From: Oscillospiraceae bacterium
GTDB taxonomy: Bacteria; Bacillota; Clostridia; Oscillospirales; Acutalibacteraceae
Direction of reading: 5' to 3'
Assembly: GCA_015066245.1 (NCBI GenBank)
Contig: SVOS01000010.1
Location: forward strand, 1-55,557
DNA length: 55,557 nt
The notes under the pieces were generated by a model. The model was not told the origin of the DNA. It was given only the letters and a program-made list of their open reading frames with translations, and did not search any database. A program made the translations under genes and the position numbers. Of the stretch, positions 23,986 through 31,613 are shown piece after piece. Each line of letters opens with the position of its first letter. Positions within the stretch are counted from its first letter, which is position 1.

Positions 23986-25050
23986 ATGAAGCTCTACAAA
24001 TGTATATCAAAAACCAAGGCTCTCTTAATATGGACTTTGCTGCTTTTGTCCTCGGCAGGTCTTTTTGTATTTGCACAAGAATGTAAAGCAGGAGCTGTCA
24101 GCGGAATTTTTCTGTGTGCAGGGGTGTTGGTGCCGTCTCTCTTTCCGTTCTGTATAATCTCGTCTTTTATGGGCGAAAGCTCTCTTGCAGAATGCCTCTC
24201 CCCTTTATTTAATCCTGTGGGCAAGATTCTTCTTAACAGACGCGGAATCTGCGTAATCCCCCTTGTAATGTCCCTTGCAGGCGGATATCCCATAGGAGCG
24301 AGAACAATAGCGGCACTTTACAAAAAAGGGCTTATGACAAAATCTGAGGCTTCTGATATCTCGCTGATAGCAGTAGGTGCAGGTCCGGGATTTCTCATAA
24401 CTTTTGTGGGGATTTCTCTGCTGGGGTCTAAAGAATCGGGAATTATCCTGCTATCTTCGCAGATAATAAGTATGGTTGTGCTCTGTCTTATTCTGAGATT
24501 CACAAGAAAGCCCGACACAACTCCCGACAGTGAAATCTCACCTGTTACTACCCTTTCTGCCTCTGAGGCCCTTGTAAATGCAGTAAGCGATTCTGTAAAA
24601 GCTATGGGTGCGATGTGCGGATTTGTGATACTTTTCTCGGTGCTTTGCAGCGTTCTGACAGAGGGCCTTAATATCAAAGGAATCTTTGCAGATATACTTC
24701 TGTCTCTTCTTGAGGTAACAACAGGCGTCACTACACTTAGCGGAAAGCAAAGTCTTATTTACATTTCAATGCTGACGGGTTTCGGCGGACTTTGTGTGCA
24801 TCTTCAGATTTTCCGAGAGCTTAAGGGAATCCCGTTTTCTAAAAAGAGATTCTATCTCTACAGAATTTACCAGAGCATATCAAGCCTTTTTGCCACAAAG
24901 ATATTGCTTCTTATTTTTCCTGTTAAAGAGGCGGTATTCTCAAGCATTGACTATAAACCCCAGGTAAATCTGTACTCGACGATTATCGCTTTTGGTGCGT
25001 TGGCGGTTACATCTGTGTTTTTTATACTATCACTTCACAAAAAAGCTTAA
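23986..25050 (+). CDS. ylbJ: Sporulation integral membrane protein YlbJ
   Basis: Nucleoside-recognition/GATE-domain membrane protein required for spore cortex formation in Bacillus. About 354 residues from the ATG at 23986, which follows GGTGATAG. There are around eight hydrophobic helices; family segments are AGVLVPSLFPFCIISSFMGES, VMSLAGGYPIGARTIAALYKKG, AVGAGPGFLITFVGISLLGS and LTGFGGLCVHLQIF. asnB starts 20 nt after the stop. Confidence 0.92.
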   Translation: MKLYKCISKTKALLIWTLLLLSSAGLFVFAQECKAGAVSGIFLCAGVLVPSLFPFCIISSFMGESSLAECLSPLFNPVGKILLNRRGICVIPLVMSLAGGYPIGARTIAALYKKGLMTKSEASDISLIAVGAGPGFLITFVGISLLGSKESGIILLSSQIISMVVLCLILRFTRKPDTTPDSEISPVTTLSASEALVNAVSDSVKAMGAMCGFVILFSVLCSVLTEGLNIKGIFADILLSLLEVTTGVTTLSGKQSLIYISMLTGFGGLCVHLQIFRELKGIPFSKKRFYLYRIYQSISSLFATKILLLIFPVKEAVFSSIDYKPQVNLYSTIIAFGALAVTSVFFILSLHKKA

Positions 25051-25070
25051 CTACTAAAAGGAGGATTACT

Positions 25071-26903
25071 ATGTGCGGTATTGCAGGACTCATCAGCTCA
25101 CAAAAAACTATTGAACACAAAGAAAAAATAGCTCCTCTTATGATAAACACTCTGAAGAGACGCGGTCCCGACGAAGGCGGCGTGTACATGGACGAAAATG
25201 CCCTTTTGCTTCATCGCAGACTGGCGGTAGTGGATATAGAAAACGGCAGGCAGCCTATGGAATTTAAGACAAAAGATGAGCATTATATCCTTGTTTACAA
25301 CGGAGAGCTTTATAATACAGAAGAAGTAAAAAAGGAGCTTATAGCGAAGGGATACAGCTTTTCGGGACATTCGGACACCGAGGTTGTGCTTAAGGCTTAT
25401 GCAGAATTTGGCGAAAAATGTGCCGAAAAATTTAACGGTATCTTCGCTTTTGCGGTTTTTGAGTGCCTAAGAAAACGGCTTTTTCTTTGCAGAGACAGAA
25501 TCGGCGTCAAGCCTTTGTTTTATGCACTTAAAGACCATGAGCTTATATTCGGCTCGGAGATTAAGACAATTCTCAAATCAGGTCTTATAAAGCCCGAAAT
25601 CAACAAAGAAGGACTTTTTGAGCTGTTCTTTCTGGGGCCTGCAAGGAGTCAGGGTGTGGGCGTTTTCAAGGGAATTTCTGAGCTTAAACCGGGTGAATAC
25701 GCATACTTTGAAAACGGCAATCTGATAAAGAAAAAGTACTTTGAAATCACGGCACAACCCCATACCGAGAGCGAAGCACAAACCCTTGAGCATACAAAAT
25801 GGCTTATTGAAGATGCTATAAAACGCCAGCTTGTGTCAGATGTGCCCCTTTGTACCTTTTTGTCGGGAGGACTTGATTCAAGCATAATCACAAACTGTGC
25901 ATCAAAAAATGCGAAAGCAGAAAATCGGCAGATTTGCTCTTATTCGGTGGAATACAGAGACAACGACAAGTATTTTGAGAAAACCCTCTTTCAGCCAAAC
26001 CGCGATGCCGACTTTATCGACCTTATGGTAAGACACGCGGACACAAAACATTTTGAGGTTATTATCGAAAATGAGGTGCTGGCAGAATACCTCAGAGATG
26101 CAACACTGGCTCGGGATTTGCCGGGTATGGCGGATGTGGACTCCTCTCTCCTGCTTTTTTGCAAAGAAGTGAAAAAGAATTTTACTGTGGCTTTGTCGGG
26201 AGAATGTGCCGACGAGATTTTTGGGGGATATCCATGGTATCACAGAGAAGAAATACTCTTTGAGGACACTTTTCCATGGTCCAGAAGCCTTGACATAAGG
26301 CGAAGTATACTTAAGGACGGAATACTGAAAAGCGGAGAAGAATATGTTAGAGGAAGGTATCTTGACACAGTAAATTCTGCCTCTAAGCTTTCGACGGACT
26401 CAAAGCTTGAAAGCAGAATGAGAGAGATGTTTATGCTTAATTTCAACTGGTTTATGCAGTGTCTTCTGGACCGCAAAGACAGAATGAGCATGTACTCGGG
26501 ACTTGAGGTAAGAGTGCCCTTCTGCGACTACAGAATTGTAGAATACGCCTACAATATGCCATGGAATCTCAAGGCACTTATGGGCAGAGAAAAAGGCATC
26601 GTCCGAAAAGCTTTTGAGGATGATTTGCCGAGAGAGATAGTATACCGCAAAAAAAGCCCCTATCCCAAAACCCACAACCCCTTCTACTTTAAGACCGTCA
26701 GCGAAAAGGTCAGAAAAATCCTCGAGAAAAAATCGCCTCTAACGGATATGCTCTGCAAAAGCAATATTGAAAACATTATGGAAAACCCCGACAGCATCTC
26801 CGACCCCTGGTATGGTCAGCTGATGCGTGCTCCTCAGATTCTGGCGTATATTGTCCAGCTTGACACGTGGTTTGAGGAATATAACGTTGATATTATAAAC
26901 TGA
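25071..26903 (+). CDS. asnB: Asparagine synthase (glutamine-hydrolysing)
   Basis: Makes asparagine from aspartate, ATP and glutamine. 610 residues. The N-terminal class II amidotransferase domain starts with catalytic Cys2 (MCGIAGLIS) and shows RRGPDEGG and VYNGELYN; the synthetase domain has the pyrophosphate loop FLSGGLDSSI, ALSGECADEIFGGYPWY and FCDYRIVEYAYNMPW. AAAGGAGG precedes the ATG. It follows ylbJ by 20 nt and may be co-transcribed, although a role in sporulation is not implied. A bidirectional terminator follows. Confidence 0.96.
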   Translation: MCGIAGLISSQKTIEHKEKIAPLMINTLKRRGPDEGGVYMDENALLLHRRLAVVDIENGRQPMEFKTKDEHYILVYNGELYNTEEVKKELIAKGYSFSGHSDTEVVLKAYAEFGEKCAEKFNGIFAFAVFECLRKRLFLCRDRIGVKPLFYALKDHELIFGSEIKTILKSGLIKPEINKEGLFELFFLGPARSQGVGVFKGISELKPGEYAYFENGNLIKKKYFEITAQPHTESEAQTLEHTKWLIEDAIKRQLVSDVPLCTFLSGGLDSSIITNCASKNAKAENRQICSYSVEYRDNDKYFEKTLFQPNRDADFIDLMVRHADTKHFEVIIENEVLAEYLRDATLARDLPGMADVDSSLLLFCKEVKKNFTVALSGECADEIFGGYPWYHREEILFEDTFPWSRSLDIRRSILKDGILKSGEEYVRGRYLDTVNSASKLSTDSKLESRMREMFMLNFNWFMQCLLDRKDRMSMYSGLEVRVPFCDYRIVEYAYNMPWNLKALMGREKGIVRKAFEDDLPREIVYRKKSPYPKTHNPFYFKTVSEKVRKILEKKSPLTDMLCKSNIENIMENPDSISDPWYGQLMRAPQILAYIVQLDTWFEEYNVDIIN

Positions 26904-26934
26904 TTTTTAGTATTGGAATCTCATAATAAGGAGC

Positions 26935-26966
26935 AAAAAAGGGAGTGAATTTATCACTCCCTTTTC
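26935..26966. terminator. Bidirectional terminator after asnB
   Basis: The stem GGGAGTGA (26941-26948) with TCACTCCC (26954-26961) has A and T runs on both sides. It serves asnB (+) and the convergent zinc-ribbon membrane protein gene (-). Confidence 0.85.
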
Positions 26967-26973
26967 ACTGTAT

Positions 26974-27834
26974 TTATGCTTTAACTCTATCGCAATTAGG
27001 ACATCTTCCCTCAATAAGATAAAAACCGCAAGTACCGCAAGCTTCTTTCGGAAAAGGCTTCTTTCCGTCGTTAAGAGACTTGATTACATACTTCAGTTCT
27101 TCTCTTGCTGCTATGTACTGACTGAGAGCAAGTTTTATCTCACGTCTGTCATTCATAACAATAAGGATATTATACAATGCTTTATCGCTGTTTTTGATAC
27201 TGATAACAACGTCCTTACCCGTATTAAGAGCTACCAGAATTTTCTGATGTGACTTTTTGTTCAAGTCCTCATCCATTGTATATATAACACTGATATCCTC
27301 AAATTTTTCTTCGAACTCAATATTTCTGTTCTTTTCATCAAGTGCTACACCTGCAATTTTATCGTCGTAAATATCAAGTCTGCAGTTGCCAGTGGCTCTG
27401 AGGATAGCTTCATATTTAAAAGAACGGATTACATTAACAAGTAAAACAGCAATATTAATTATCAAAACTACTGCCAATACAGAATCAACTATAAGTGCTG
27501 GATAATTTAAACCAACAAACATAGAAAGAATTGTAAACACTACACCCGCTGATAAAACAGAACAACACAAGAAGTTATAAATACCCATAAAAATCATAGA
27601 GGGTTTTACGCCAAAAGTATACCTCTTAGTGCACTGAATTATAAAAAGCACAAGCAATACGGCAAACACACCTAAAAAGCTGAATCGCAAAACAACGTCA
27701 GTAAAAAACAAAACGAAATAAACAACACTTGCCAGTAACGGAAGTATAGCCTGCTTTAAAGATGCACTTTTTATGTACTCGTAACCATATTTGCGAGACA
27801 CCGCATCAATTGAACCAGAAAAAGAATACCTCAT
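26974..27834 (-). CDS. Membrane protein with C-terminal zinc ribbon, unknown function
   Basis: 286 residues from the ATG at 27834 (RYSFSGSIDAVSRKYG), chosen because GGAGGA lies just before it. An upstream extension would run through the leader RNA. Two hydrophobic blocks at about 35-110 and a third at 120-145 indicate roughly four transmembrane helices. The following 110 or so residues look like a cytosolic beta domain, possibly PH-like (FKYEAILRATGNCRLDIYDDKI). The protein ends in a zinc ribbon (CGTCGFYLIEGRCPNCD). I do not recognise a family. It stands alone, transcribed from the promoter at 28033-28061 through a structured leader with a terminator directly before the ribosome site, so expression is probably regulated. 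Confidence 0.85.
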   Translation of the reverse strand: MRYSFSGSIDAVSRKYGYEYIKSASLKQAILPLLASVVYFVLFFTDVVLRFSFLGVFAVLLVLFIIQCTKRYTFGVKPSMIFMGIYNFLCCSVLSAGVVFTILSMFVGLNYPALIVDSVLAVVLIINIAVLLVNVIRSFKYEAILRATGNCRLDIYDDKIAGVALDEKNRNIEFEEKFEDISVIYTMDEDLNKKSHQKILVALNTGKDVVISIKNSDKALYNILIVMNDRREIKLALSQYIAAREELKYVIKSLNDGKKPFPKEACGTCGFYLIEGRCPNCDRVKA

Positions 27835-27846
27835 AGAATCCTCCAT

Positions 27847-27878
27847 AAAATAAAAAAATGCGCAGCCGTAGCTACGCA
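27847..27878 (-). terminator. Terminator in the leader, just upstream of the ribosome site
   Basis: The 8-bp stem TGCGTAGC (27878-27871) with GCTGCGCA (27866-27859), one G-U, is closed by a C(UACG)G tetraloop and followed by seven T, an A and four T. It ends about 3 nt before GGAGGA of the downstream gene. Confidence 0.85.
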
Positions 27879-28026
27879 CGAAAAACACATAGCTCCAACT
27901 GTCGCCAAACAAAATCCAACATTCCAAGCATATGCATGTGTATGAAGAAATAGAGCATCTGTATTTTTACCAATAAAGCAAAAAATACACATACTACGCT
28001 TAGAATAATATTCGATTTTGTTTGGC
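27847..28026 (-). ncRNA. Structured 5' leader RNA, candidate novel cis-regulatory element
   Basis: About 180 nt between the predicted transcription start and the gene's ribosome site. P1 is a perfect 13-bp pairing of GCCAAACAAAATC (28026-28014) with GATTTTGTTTGGC (27916-27904), beginning at the predicted first nucleotide. P2 pairs GTATGTGTAT (27994-27985) with ATACACATGC (27943-27934), one wobble. P3 pairs TTTTTGC (27984-27978) with GTAAAAA (27970-27964) and stacks on P2. A terminator follows. An ATGTGT just before the terminator could compete for the ACACAT strand of P2, a possible switch. It matches no riboswitch class I can name. Confidence 0.7.
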
Positions 28027-28032
28027 TTCTTT

Positions 28033-28061
28033 ATTATATCCCAAAACATCTCAAAAATCAA
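28033..28061 (-). promoter_or_regulatory. Promoter of the leader RNA and membrane zinc-ribbon gene
   Basis: On the minus strand, TTGATT (28061-28056), a 17-bp spacer and perfect TATAAT (28038-28033) place the start at about 28026, exactly the first base of stem P1. Confidence 0.85.
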
Positions 28062-28076
28062 TATTAAATATATAGG

Positions 28077-28105
28077 TTGTAAAAGATTATAATTGGTGCT
28101 AAAAT
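28077..28105 (+). promoter_or_regulatory. Candidate promoter(s) of the PAP2 phosphatase gene
   Basis: TTGTAA (28077-28082), 17 bp and TAAAAT (28100-28105) form one candidate, but its start would fall on the ribosome site. A perfect TATAAT at 28088-28093 with a poor -35 (TTAAAT, 18-bp spacing) is the alternative. It is back to back with the minus-strand promoter at 28033. Confidence 0.45.
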
Positions 28106-28123
28106 ATATCAAGGTGAGAATTT

Positions 28124-28618
28124 ATGACAAAAGAAACCTACATAAAAATGACTGCCTTTTTCAAAGATAGCAAAAGCAGATTAGCTTTGCTTGAGCTTTT
28201 GTATTCTTTTTTGCCTGTGGTTATGTTTTCAGCATATTCCACAATGCTTTTATACAAATTTTTCAAAGGGATAAACCTTGACTTTCTCATAAGTTTAGCA
28301 GTACCTGCCGCAGCATATATGACAAGCCGCATTATACGAAGTATGATAAACCGCGAAAGACCCTATGAAAAATTCAGGGTACCTTCGGCTATCTTCAAGG
28401 ACAGAAAAGGCAAAAGCCTGCCGTCAAACCATAGTGTGTGTGCCTTTGTAATCGCTATGGTGGCATTTAACATAAGCGTTTATCTGTGGGCAGTGCTTAT
28501 GATTCTGGCGCTGGCGATTGCTCTCACAAGAATTCTGGCAGGAGTTCACTTTATAAGCGACGTGCTTTTGGGCGGAGCATTTGGAATTCTGGCAGGTTTA
28601 GTATTTATATTTATATAA
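28124..28618 (+). CDS. PAP2-family membrane phosphatase
   Basis: 164-residue membrane protein of the type 2 phosphatidic acid phosphatase superfamily, which dephosphorylates lipid phosphates or undecaprenyl pyrophosphate at the membrane. All three phosphatase motifs are present: C1 MINRERPYE (a shortened K-x6-RP), C2 LPSNHSV with the catalytic His, and C3 TRILAGVHFISDVLLG. About five transmembrane helices. AAGGTGAG precedes the ATG. The substrate (undecaprenyl pyrophosphate, phosphatidylglycerol phosphate or other) cannot be determined. Confidence 0.9.
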   Translation: MTKETYIKMTAFFKDSKSRLALLELLYSFLPVVMFSAYSTMLLYKFFKGINLDFLISLAVPAAAYMTSRIIRSMINRERPYEKFRVPSAIFKDRKGKSLPSNHSVCAFVIAMVAFNISVYLWAVLMILALAIALTRILAGVHFISDVLLGGAFGILAGLVFIFI

Positions 28619-28622
28619 AAAT

Positions 28623-28656
28623 AAGCATCGGCAAAATAAATGCCGATGCTTTTGCT
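28623..28656. terminator. Bidirectional terminator between PAP2 and tcdA genes
   Basis: The 11-bp stem AAGCATCGGCA (28623-28633) with TGCCGATGCTT (28641-28651) is followed by a T-rich tract on the plus strand. It lies between convergent genes. Confidence 0.85.
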
Positions 28657-28658
28657 TT

Positions 28659-29357
28659 TTACTTATGAATATCTGCAATATCCTTGATAACCTCTGACGC
28701 AATTACAAGACCTGCTGCTGAAGGCACAAAGGCGATGCTTGCGAGAACCCTTGAGCCGTCGGGGTTAAGCCCTACCTTAGGTTCTTCCTTTGAGTACACA
28801 ACTTTTACGTTCTCCACTCCTGCATCCTTAAGCCGCTTTCTCATGGTACGAGCCAAAGGGCAGACTGAGGTTTTCTTGATATCCGACACCTCAATTTTAA
28901 GCGGGTCCAGCTTGTTGCCGAATCCCATACTGCTGATTAGAGGTACCTTTGCTTCTTTGCATTTAACTGCGATTATGGTCTTAGCTCTGACGTCATCAAT
29001 GGCATCCACCACATAATCAAACTGAGAAAAATCAATATTGTCCTTTGTATCTTCGCCGTAAAAGAAATTATGCTCCAGAATTTTTACATCAGGGTTAATA
29101 AGGAGCATTCTCTCCTTAGCGGCTGTTGTCTTGGGCATACCTACGGTATTATCTGTGGCGATAATCTGGCGGTTGATGTTTGAGAGATTGACTGAGTCTC
29201 CGTCCACAACATCCACTGCACCCACACCTGAGCGTACCAGTGCCTCAAGGACATATCCCCCAACACCGCCAACACCGAAAAGCGCCACTCTTGAATTTTT
29301 AAGCTTATCCATAGCACCTTCGCCCAGAAGCGCCTGTGTGCGTACAAATCTTTCCAT
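28659..29357 (-). CDS. tcdA: tRNA threonylcarbamoyladenosine dehydratase (TcdA/CsdL-like E1 protein)
   Basis: ThiF/E1-like ATP-dependent enzyme that cyclises t6A37 in ANN-decoding tRNAs to the hydantoin form. 232 residues. The adenylation domain shows VALFGVGGVGGYVLEALVRSGVG, DVVDGDSVNLSNINRQ, VDAIDDVRAKT and the SVCPLARTMRKRLK segment with the conserved Cys. Its ATG shares one base with the stop of the preceding PfkB kinase gene, so the two are co-translated. MoeB/ThiF-like activity on a sulfur carrier is less likely given length and motifs. Confidence 0.92.
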   Translation of the reverse strand: MERFVRTQALLGEGAMDKLKNSRVALFGVGGVGGYVLEALVRSGVGAVDVVDGDSVNLSNINRQIIATDNTVGMPKTTAAKERMLLINPDVKILEHNFFYGEDTKDNIDFSQFDYVVDAIDDVRAKTIIAVKCKEAKVPLISSMGFGNKLDPLKIEVSDIKKTSVCPLARTMRKRLKDAGVENVKVVYSKEEPKVGLNPDGSRVLASIAFVPSAAGLVIASEVIKDIADIHK

Positions 29358-30262
29358 TACTTATCCTCCGACATAAGCTTTAAAAGCTCCTGCTCGCTGA
29401 GAAATCCTCGGCAAGCAGAGGTGTCTCCTATTTTATAGGATGCAAAATATGTAGCCGCCTTAAGAGAAAATTGTGCATCCTTTGTTTTGGCATAAAAATG
29501 GATAAAGCAAGAGAAAAGACTGTCTCCAGCCCCCACTGTATTAACAACAGGTCGGGTATAAACACCCGGAAAAACCTCAAAAGTATCGGTGTCACGCATA
29601 TAAAGTAAGGCACCTTTTTTGCCCATTCCAACCACAATAATCTGTGCATCGGTGACGGTTTTAAGCTCGTTTACAAACTCTGTTTCTCTGTCTGTGATGC
29701 TTTCATTGCTGAGAAAGAGAATGTCCGCAGCTTTGATAAAGTCTGAGTTATATTCATCGTGAATATCAGAGAGGCAGTGAACATCTGTAGCAACCAACGC
29801 ACCTGTCTCTTTGGCAAAAGGAATCATAGTACGTGCAAAATTAATATTGCACAAAACGATAACATCGCTATCCTTTGCATTAGCCTTAAAAACTTCTGCA
29901 TCGTAAGAAATATCCTGCATATCCGTCAGGTCGCAGTAAATACTACGCTTGCCTTCACTGTCATAAAGCACCACCGACTGAGCGGTAGACTTTGAATTTT
30001 TAAGGATGTACCCACTGTCAATGCCTGAGTCTTTCAGAAAGCTTCTGACAGACTCCCCTGCAGAATCATTACCGCAAAGAGACATAAGTCTGACGTCATC
30101 GCCCAGCACAGTAAGTGCCGATGCAAGATTCAGCCCAACTCCCGAGGGATGAGAGTTGATACCGAAAAATCTGTAGTTTATAGGATTGTAATTGATGGGA
30201 AATCCCTCAACGGAAACCGTTGTCTCAACGTTGACAAGACCGCAAATAGAAATTTTACTCAT
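29357..30262 (-). CDS. PfkB-family sugar/nucleoside kinase
   Basis: Ribokinase-fold kinase, 301 residues from the ATG at 30262 (SKISICGLVNVETTV) with GGTGATA upstream; a 53-codon extension of the frame has no ribosome site. The Gly-rich N-terminal signature (SGVGLNLASALTVLGDDV), the sugar-binding region and the ATP/anion-hole motif VNTVGAGDSLFSCFIHF with catalytic Asp are complete. The substrate is unknown. It is divergent from a fructose-type EIIC permease across 97 bp, which suggests a sugar taken up by that permease. The end overlaps tcdA by one base. Confidence 0.9.
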   Translation of the reverse strand: MSKISICGLVNVETTVSVEGFPINYNPINYRFFGINSHPSGVGLNLASALTVLGDDVRLMSLCGNDSAGESVRSFLKDSGIDSGYILKNSKSTAQSVVLYDSEGKRSIYCDLTDMQDISYDAEVFKANAKDSDVIVLCNINFARTMIPFAKETGALVATDVHCLSDIHDEYNSDFIKAADILFLSNESITDRETEFVNELKTVTDAQIIVVGMGKKGALLYMRDTDTFEVFPGVYTRPVVNTVGAGDSLFSCFIHFYAKTKDAQFSLKAATYFASYKIGDTSACRGFLSEQELLKLMSEDK

Positions 30263-30359
30263 ATTATCACCATAGTTAATTTTATTACACAAAGAAAATT
30301 TAGTCAACCAATAAATACATCGCCGTATCTCGGGGACAATAACCTTGGAGGCGACTGTG

Positions 30360-31448
30360 ATGAAAAGAAAATTAAAAGAAATTTCTACAACTATCTCAAA
30401 AGCCATAACAAAAGGCGTCAACTACATTGTTCCCTTTGCGGTAAGCGGAGGAGTGCTCATATCTTTCTCTTATATTATCGACATAATTTTCGGTGCAGAT
30501 TCCATATATGGTCTGGGCAGCTCCCTGCCCTTTGCCACAATTCTAAAATCCATAGGCACAGTAGCCTTCAGCCTTATGCTGCCTGTTCTCAGCGGTGTAA
30601 TAGCCGCAAATATATATGACAAAGGTGCCTTCACTGCAGGAATCGTGGGCGGATTTCTGGCACAAAACGGTGCAAGCCTCAGCTTGCCCTTTGGCGACAC
30701 AAGGTCGTCATCAGGGGTAATAGGCGCTATTATTGCAGGAGTTGCCGCAGGCTATATCTATAAGCTCCTCAAGAGATTTTTTAACGGTGAAGGAATTGGT
30801 ATTTCCTTAAGCTATCTGTTTTTACCCATAATCTCGGTTACATTAATAAGTCTTGTGATATTGCTTATAAATCCTGCCACGGGGCTTTTAAACACGATTT
30901 TGTCGCTGATGCTCCTTAATGTAAGCAAACTGAGCCCGGTGATTTTCGGCATTATACTGGGACTGATGACCGCCTTGGATATGGGCGGAGCCTTTATGAA
31001 ATCTGCTTTTATCTTTGCTACTGCAGCCATAGCATCGGGAGAATTTACGGCAATGGCGGCAGTAATGGCAGCGAATGTAAGCATCCCCTTAAGCGTGTTT
31101 CTTGCATCAATGATTTTTAAGACCAAATTTACGTCCCGCGAAGCAGAAATATGTAAAACAAATCTTGTTTTCGGAATTTGCGGAATTACAGAGGGCACCA
31201 TACCCATACTTGCAAAAAGCCCTTTCAGGGTAATTCCCGGATGTGCAATTGCGGCAGGAATCAGTGCAGGCATGAGCGCCGGCTTCGGGTGCACGTTGAT
31301 TTCTCCCTTTGGCGGGTTGCTGGTATTGCCTGTGGTCGGGCGGCCGCTGATGTTTTTGCTATCTGTATTTACGGGTGTGCTGGGGGGATGCGTAGCAATA
31401 GGCTTAGCCAAAAAAGAATGCAGAAAGTTTGCAGCAAAAGTATTATAA
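30360..31448 (+). CDS. PTS fructose-type EIIC-like permease, stand-alone
   Basis: 362-residue polytopic membrane protein resembling the EIIC domain of fructose PTS transporters: GVNYIVPFAVSGGVLISFSYIID, GVIAANIYDKGAFTAGIVGGFLA, ALDMGGAFMKSAFIFATAAI and the GITEGTIPILAKSP substrate-gate motif. The ATG at 30360 follows GGAGGCGA. No EIIA or EIIB domain is fused or adjacent, which is unusual because EIIC normally needs EIIB for phosphorylation. It may use EIIA/EIIB encoded elsewhere, or may act as a plain permease with the divergent PfkB kinase phosphorylating the sugar. Confidence 0.88.
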   Translation: MKRKLKEISTTISKAITKGVNYIVPFAVSGGVLISFSYIIDIIFGADSIYGLGSSLPFATILKSIGTVAFSLMLPVLSGVIAANIYDKGAFTAGIVGGFLAQNGASLSLPFGDTRSSSGVIGAIIAGVAAGYIYKLLKRFFNGEGIGISLSYLFLPIISVTLISLVILLINPATGLLNTILSLMLLNVSKLSPVIFGIILGLMTALDMGGAFMKSAFIFATAAIASGEFTAMAAVMAANVSIPLSVFLASMIFKTKFTSREAEICKTNLVFGICGITEGTIPILAKSPFRVIPGCAIAAGISAGMSAGFGCTLISPFGGLLVLPVVGRPLMFLLSVFTGVLGGCVAIGLAKKECRKFAAKVL

Positions 31449-31509
31449 CAAATAAGCCTTCCCTTATTAGTTAAGGCAAGATGCGGCTATAATCTGCAAA
31501 ACCACATCG

Positions 31510-31613
31510 AAAAATAACGGGAGGGCTCAGAGACCCTCCCCTACATTATTTTATATATAAGTTTTCCATAGGAGGATATGCCTTGCGGTGGCTAACCGCC
31601 CCGCTGTCTGCTA
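31510..31613. repeat. Intergenic repeat block, copy 2 (palindromic element plus GGCTAAC unit)
   Basis: It begins with the same AAAAATAACGGGAGGG hairpin element as 7249-7299, followed by AAGTTTTCC-A-AGG and a GCGGTGGCTAACCGC hairpin. It ends in CTAAC, which is the stop codon of mnmA on the minus strand (TAG at 31613-31611). It lies between the convergent EIIC and mnmA genes. The 31449-31509 stretch shows only a weak GCCTT/AAGGC hairpin. Confidence 0.75.
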
